From CAXMMR01 sp965198995 (GTDB taxonomy: Bacteria > Pseudomonadota > Alphaproteobacteria > Acetobacterales > Acetobacteraceae): a stretch of 64,000 bases of DNA. The stretch lies in contig CBDAQG010000002.1 of assembly GCA_965198995.1 (NCBI GenBank), forward strand, positions 2,542,001-2,606,000, given 5' to 3'. Shown one piece after another: positions 61,848-64,000 of this stretch (positions are counted from its first letter, which is position 1; each line of letters opens with the position of its first letter). The translations under genes were made by a program, and so were the position numbers. Under the pieces are notes generated by a model. It saw only the letters and a program-made list of their open reading frames with translations, had not been told where the DNA came from and searched no databases.

Positions 61848-63361
61848 TTCTGCTTGCCGGCGCTGTGGTGACAAGCCTGGTGCTCCTGCCGATCGTCTGG
61901 ACGGTCGCGCAGGCCTTCGGCTCGTCGTTGGCCGAGGCGCGCGACATGCTGCTGCGGCCCCTGGTTGGCGAGTTGCTGCTCAACACGCTGCTGCTGGTGC
62001 TGACCACGACCGCGCTGTCCGCCGTGATCGGCACGCTGAGCGCCTGGTGCATCGAGCGCACCGACCTGCCGGGCCGGCGGGCCTGGGCGTTGCTGGCGGC
62101 GGCGCCGCTGGCGATCCCGCCGTTCATCAGCTCGTATGGCTGGGTGTCGCTGTCGACCGTGTTTCAGGGTTTCTGGGGTGCGGCGATCGTGGTGAGCTGC
62201 GCCTACACGCCGCTGGTGCTGCTGCCGGTGACGGCGGCGTTGCGCGGCATGGACCCGGCGCTGGAGGAGAGCGCGCGGGCGCTGGGGTGCGGCGGGATCG
62301 GCTGCTTCTGCCGCGTCGTGCTGCCGCAATTGCGTCCGGCGCTGATGGGCGGGGCGCTGCTGGTTTGCCTGAACACGCTGGTGGAGTTCGGCGCCTTTGC
62401 GCTGATGCGGTTCCGCACCTTCACCACCGAGCTCTATGCCGAGTATCGGGTCGGCATGGACGGGTCGCAGACGGCGCTGCTGGCCAGCGTGCTGATCGTG
62501 CTGTGCCTGGGCTGCCTGGGTGGCGAAGTGAGGCTGCGCGGGCGGGTGCGCTATGCCGCTGTGGGGCGCGTCGCGGGGCGGCGGGCGGCGGTGCTGCCGC
62601 TGGGCCGGTGGCGCTGGCCGGCGCTGGCGCTGTTCGCGCTGAACGCGGCGGCGTGCCTCGGCGTGCCGCTGGGGATGACGCTGTACTGGCTGACCAGGCA
62701 TGACGCGGCGGCGGTCTCGACGGCCGGCGCGTCCTGGCCGCTGGTGCTGGCGGCGGCGGCCAACTCGGTGGGCTTCGGCTTGGCCGGGGCGGCGCTGACG
62801 GTGCTGCTGGCGCTGCCGCTCGGGGTGCTCGCCTCGCGCCATGAGGGGCGGCTGGTGGCGGCGCTGGAGCGGCTGGCGTGGCTGGCGCAGGGAGTGCCGG
62901 GGGTCGTCGTCGCGCTGGCGCTGGTTTCGGTGACGCTGACGCTGGCGCAGCCGCTGTATCAGACGTCGGTGCTGCTGGTGCTGGCCTACGCGATCCTGTT
63001 CCTGCCGCTGGCGCTGGTCAGCGTGCGGGCGGCGCTGCTGCAGTCTCGACGCGGGCTGGAGGAGGCGGGGCGGTCGCTTGGGCTTGGATGGGCCGCCGCC
63101 GCCTGGCGGGTGACGCTGCCGCTGGCCGCGCCCGGGCTCGCGGCGGCGGCGGCGCTGGTGTTCGTCTCGGTAGTCACGGAACTCACCACGACGCTGCTGC
63201 TGTCGCCGATCGGCACCGAGACGCTGGCGACGCGGGTGTGGGCGGACAGCTCGACCCTGGCCTATGCCGCGGCGGCGCCGTATGCGGCGTGCATGGTGGG
63301 GCTCTCGATGGCCTCGACCTGGCTGCTGGTGCGGGGCAGGAAGGAAGGGCTGCTTTTTTGA
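61676..63361 (+). CDS. Iron(III) ABC transporter permease (FbpB-type, two-fold)
   Basis: Fused double-domain permease of about 500 residues with two copies of the ABC inner-membrane signature (EESARALGCGGIGCFCRVVLPQLRP and EEAGRSLGLGWAAAAWRVTLPLAAP) and about 12 hydrophobic segments. The first membrane segment (LLLAGAVVTSLVLLPIVWTVAQAF) starts near 61851. The GTG at 61676 has GGAG 5 bases upstream, but the first 56 residues are then coded by repeat DNA; later starts (ATG 61706, GTG 61865 or 61868) are possible. Its stop codon lies inside a family B hairpin. Between the binding protein and the ATPase. Confidence 0.85.
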   Translation: MGAAVCVERGMLGFAKRGIAGLTLKKWGLGPHGPSGGFPSHKCDGVPSRAESWPSFPLLLAGAVVTSLVLLPIVWTVAQAFGSSLAEARDMLLRPLVGELLLNTLLLVLTTTALSAVIGTLSAWCIERTDLPGRRAWALLAAAPLAIPPFISSYGWVSLSTVFQGFWGAAIVVSCAYTPLVLLPVTAALRGMDPALEESARALGCGGIGCFCRVVLPQLRPALMGGALLVCLNTLVEFGAFALMRFRTFTTELYAEYRVGMDGSQTALLASVLIVLCLGCLGGEVRLRGRVRYAAVGRVAGRRAAVLPLGRWRWPALALFALNAAACLGVPLGMTLYWLTRHDAAAVSTAGASWPLVLAAAANSVGFGLAGAALTVLLALPLGVLASRHEGRLVAALERLAWLAQGVPGVVVALALVSVTLTLAQPLYQTSVLLVLAYAILFLPLALVSVRAALLQSRRGLEEAGRSLGLGWAAAAWRVTLPLAAPGLAAAAALVFVSVVTELTTTLLLSPIGTETLATRVWADSSTLAYAAAAPYAACMVGLSMASTWLLVRGRKEGLLF

Positions 63362-63383
63362 AAAAAAGAAGCAAAAAACTTTT
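63352..63383. terminator. Family B hairpin overlapping the permease stop
   Basis: GCTTTTTTGAAAAAAAGAAGC then AAAAAACTTTT. The TGA of the permease is the TGA of the loop region, so the repeat supplies the last codons and stop. A terminator is likely. Confidence 0.65.
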
Positions 63384-63490
63384 AACACGTGAAATACAGC
63401 AAGATCCGGTCGGGCGGGGAGTGTGGCTGTCGACCGCGGAACTGGGGCGGATCCAGAAATTATGTGCATGTTCTCAATGGTTTGCGGAAC

Positions 63491-63508
63491 TCTTGCCAAT
63501 AGGCAAGA
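63491..63508. repeat. 18-bp palindrome, copy 2
   Basis: TCTTGCCAATAGGCAAGA, differing at one central base from copy 1 at 10970. Also intergenic, between the permease and the ATPase. Confidence 0.55.
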
Positions 63509-63590
63509 TTGCCGGGCCCACCGCTGGGGGCGCATTGCCAGCGATCGTGCTAGCACAGCCCTCCCATCGTCCCACACCAAATCGGACAGA

Positions 63591-63622
63591 GGTTTTTTGG
63601 TCCTTTTTTTCAAAAAAGGACC
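63591..63622. repeat. Family B hairpin, inverted copy
   Basis: GGTTTTTT then GGTCCTTTTTTTCAAAAAAG ending GACC and CGCTTGC. It is the reverse complement layout of the 52501 copy and shows compensatory changes in the stem (GGTCC/GGACC against GGTTC/GAACC). It lies 9 bases before the ATPase start. Confidence 0.7.
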
Positions 63623-63631
63623 GCTTGCTGA

Positions 63632-64000
63632 ATGCTAACCCTGGAGAACGTCGGCAAGTCGTTCGGCGGGGCTCCGGTGCTGGACGGGATCGACCTCGTG
63701 GTGCCGCGCGGTGCGCTGGTGGCGATTCTTGGCGCTTCGGGCAGCGGCAAGACGACGCTGTTGCGGCTGATCTGCGGCTTCGAGCGGCTGGAGCGTGGGC
63801 GCATCAGCCTTGCCGACCGGCCGATGGCCGAGGGGGCGCGGCATGTGGCGCCGGAGCGGCGGCGCATCGGCTACGTGGCGCAGGAGGGGGCGCTGTTCCC
63901 GCACCTTTCGGTGGCCCAGAACATCCTGTTCGGCCTGAAGCGGGCGGAGCGGCGGGAGCTGTCGCGCGCCGGGGCGTTGCTGGAGCAGGTCGGGCTGCCG
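63632..64000 (+). CDS. ABC transporter ATP-binding protein (5' part, runs off the window)
   Basis: Begins MLTLENVGKSFGGAPVLDGI with the Walker A motif ILGASGSGKTTLLRLICGFE and Q-loop region RRIGYVAQEGALFPHLSVAQNI. The ABC signature and Walker B lie beyond 64000. As the third gene of the operon it should energise the iron permease (FbpC-like). Start ATG 63632 directly follows the hairpin repeat; no clear Shine-Dalgarno site precedes it. Confidence 0.9.
   Translation, partial: MLTLENVGKSFGGAPVLDGIDLVVPRGALVAILGASGSGKTTLLRLICGFERLERGRISLADRPMAEGARHVAPERRRIGYVAQEGALFPHLSVAQNILFGLKRAERRELSRAGALLEQVGLP

Overview
The window is a stretch of high-GC alphaproteobacterial chromosome. Gene order and protein character point to the Rhodospirillales, most likely the Acetobacteraceae: FtsZ ends in an alphaproteobacterial tail, the order ftsQ-ftsA-ftsZ-lpxC-bamD-recN-ligA is intact, homospermidine synthase is paired with ornithine decarboxylase, and CarA carries an N-terminal helix-turn-helix. 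No tRNA, rRNA, transposase, prophage gene or CRISPR array was seen. Genus cannot be decided from the sequence.

Layout. 1-6.4 kb: a putative lipoprotein, a degenerate transketolase homologue, gap and pgk, then a Nudix hydrolase with a small exported protein. 6.4-11.6 kb (minus strand): yqeY-like gene, dnaG, rpoD and a GNAT gene, a version of the macromolecular-synthesis operon. 11.7-18.2 kb (plus): carA, carB, greA, ilvA. 18.2-22.3 kb (minus): an unknown protein, a DUF2721-type membrane protein, homospermidine synthase and ornithine decarboxylase. 22.8-28.5 kb: mlaA, queG, fumC, small regulator-like genes, a TerB/J-domain protein and an amidase. 28.5-29.0 kb: RNase P RNA. 29.25-54.7 kb: the division and cell-wall (dcw) cluster mraZ-rsmH-ftsL-ftsI-murE-murF-mraY-murD-ftsW-murG-murC-murB-ddl-ftsQ-ftsA-ftsZ, followed by lpxC, bamD, recN, ligA. 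54.7-60.5 kb (minus): UvrD/PcrA helicase, prmA, an M24 peptidase and a thioesterase fusion. 60.6-64 kb: an iron(III)-type ABC transporter whose ATPase runs off the end.

How the genes work together. The dcw genes mostly overlap by ATGA and form one translationally coupled unit making lipid II and the divisome. Its promoter region carries four TGGG boxes at exact 10-bp spacing, the expected MraZ operator. Ornithine decarboxylase and homospermidine synthase form a two-step polyamine pathway, with a hairpin and a coupled upstream ORF in front.

The most unusual content is in four places. (1) CarA has a YdaS/Cro-like HTH domain fused to its N-terminus. (2) The transketolase homologue beside gap-pgk has lost thiamine-diphosphate ligands. 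(3) The ornithine decarboxylase contains an in-frame 15-bp minisatellite, and a thioesterase is fused to a Met-Pro-repeat protein. (4) Two families of dispersed intergenic repeats sit at operon boundaries; they reach up to the start codons of murF and recN, and they appear to encode the N-terminus and the stop codon of the ABC permease. Everything here is from reading the sequence; no database search was run.
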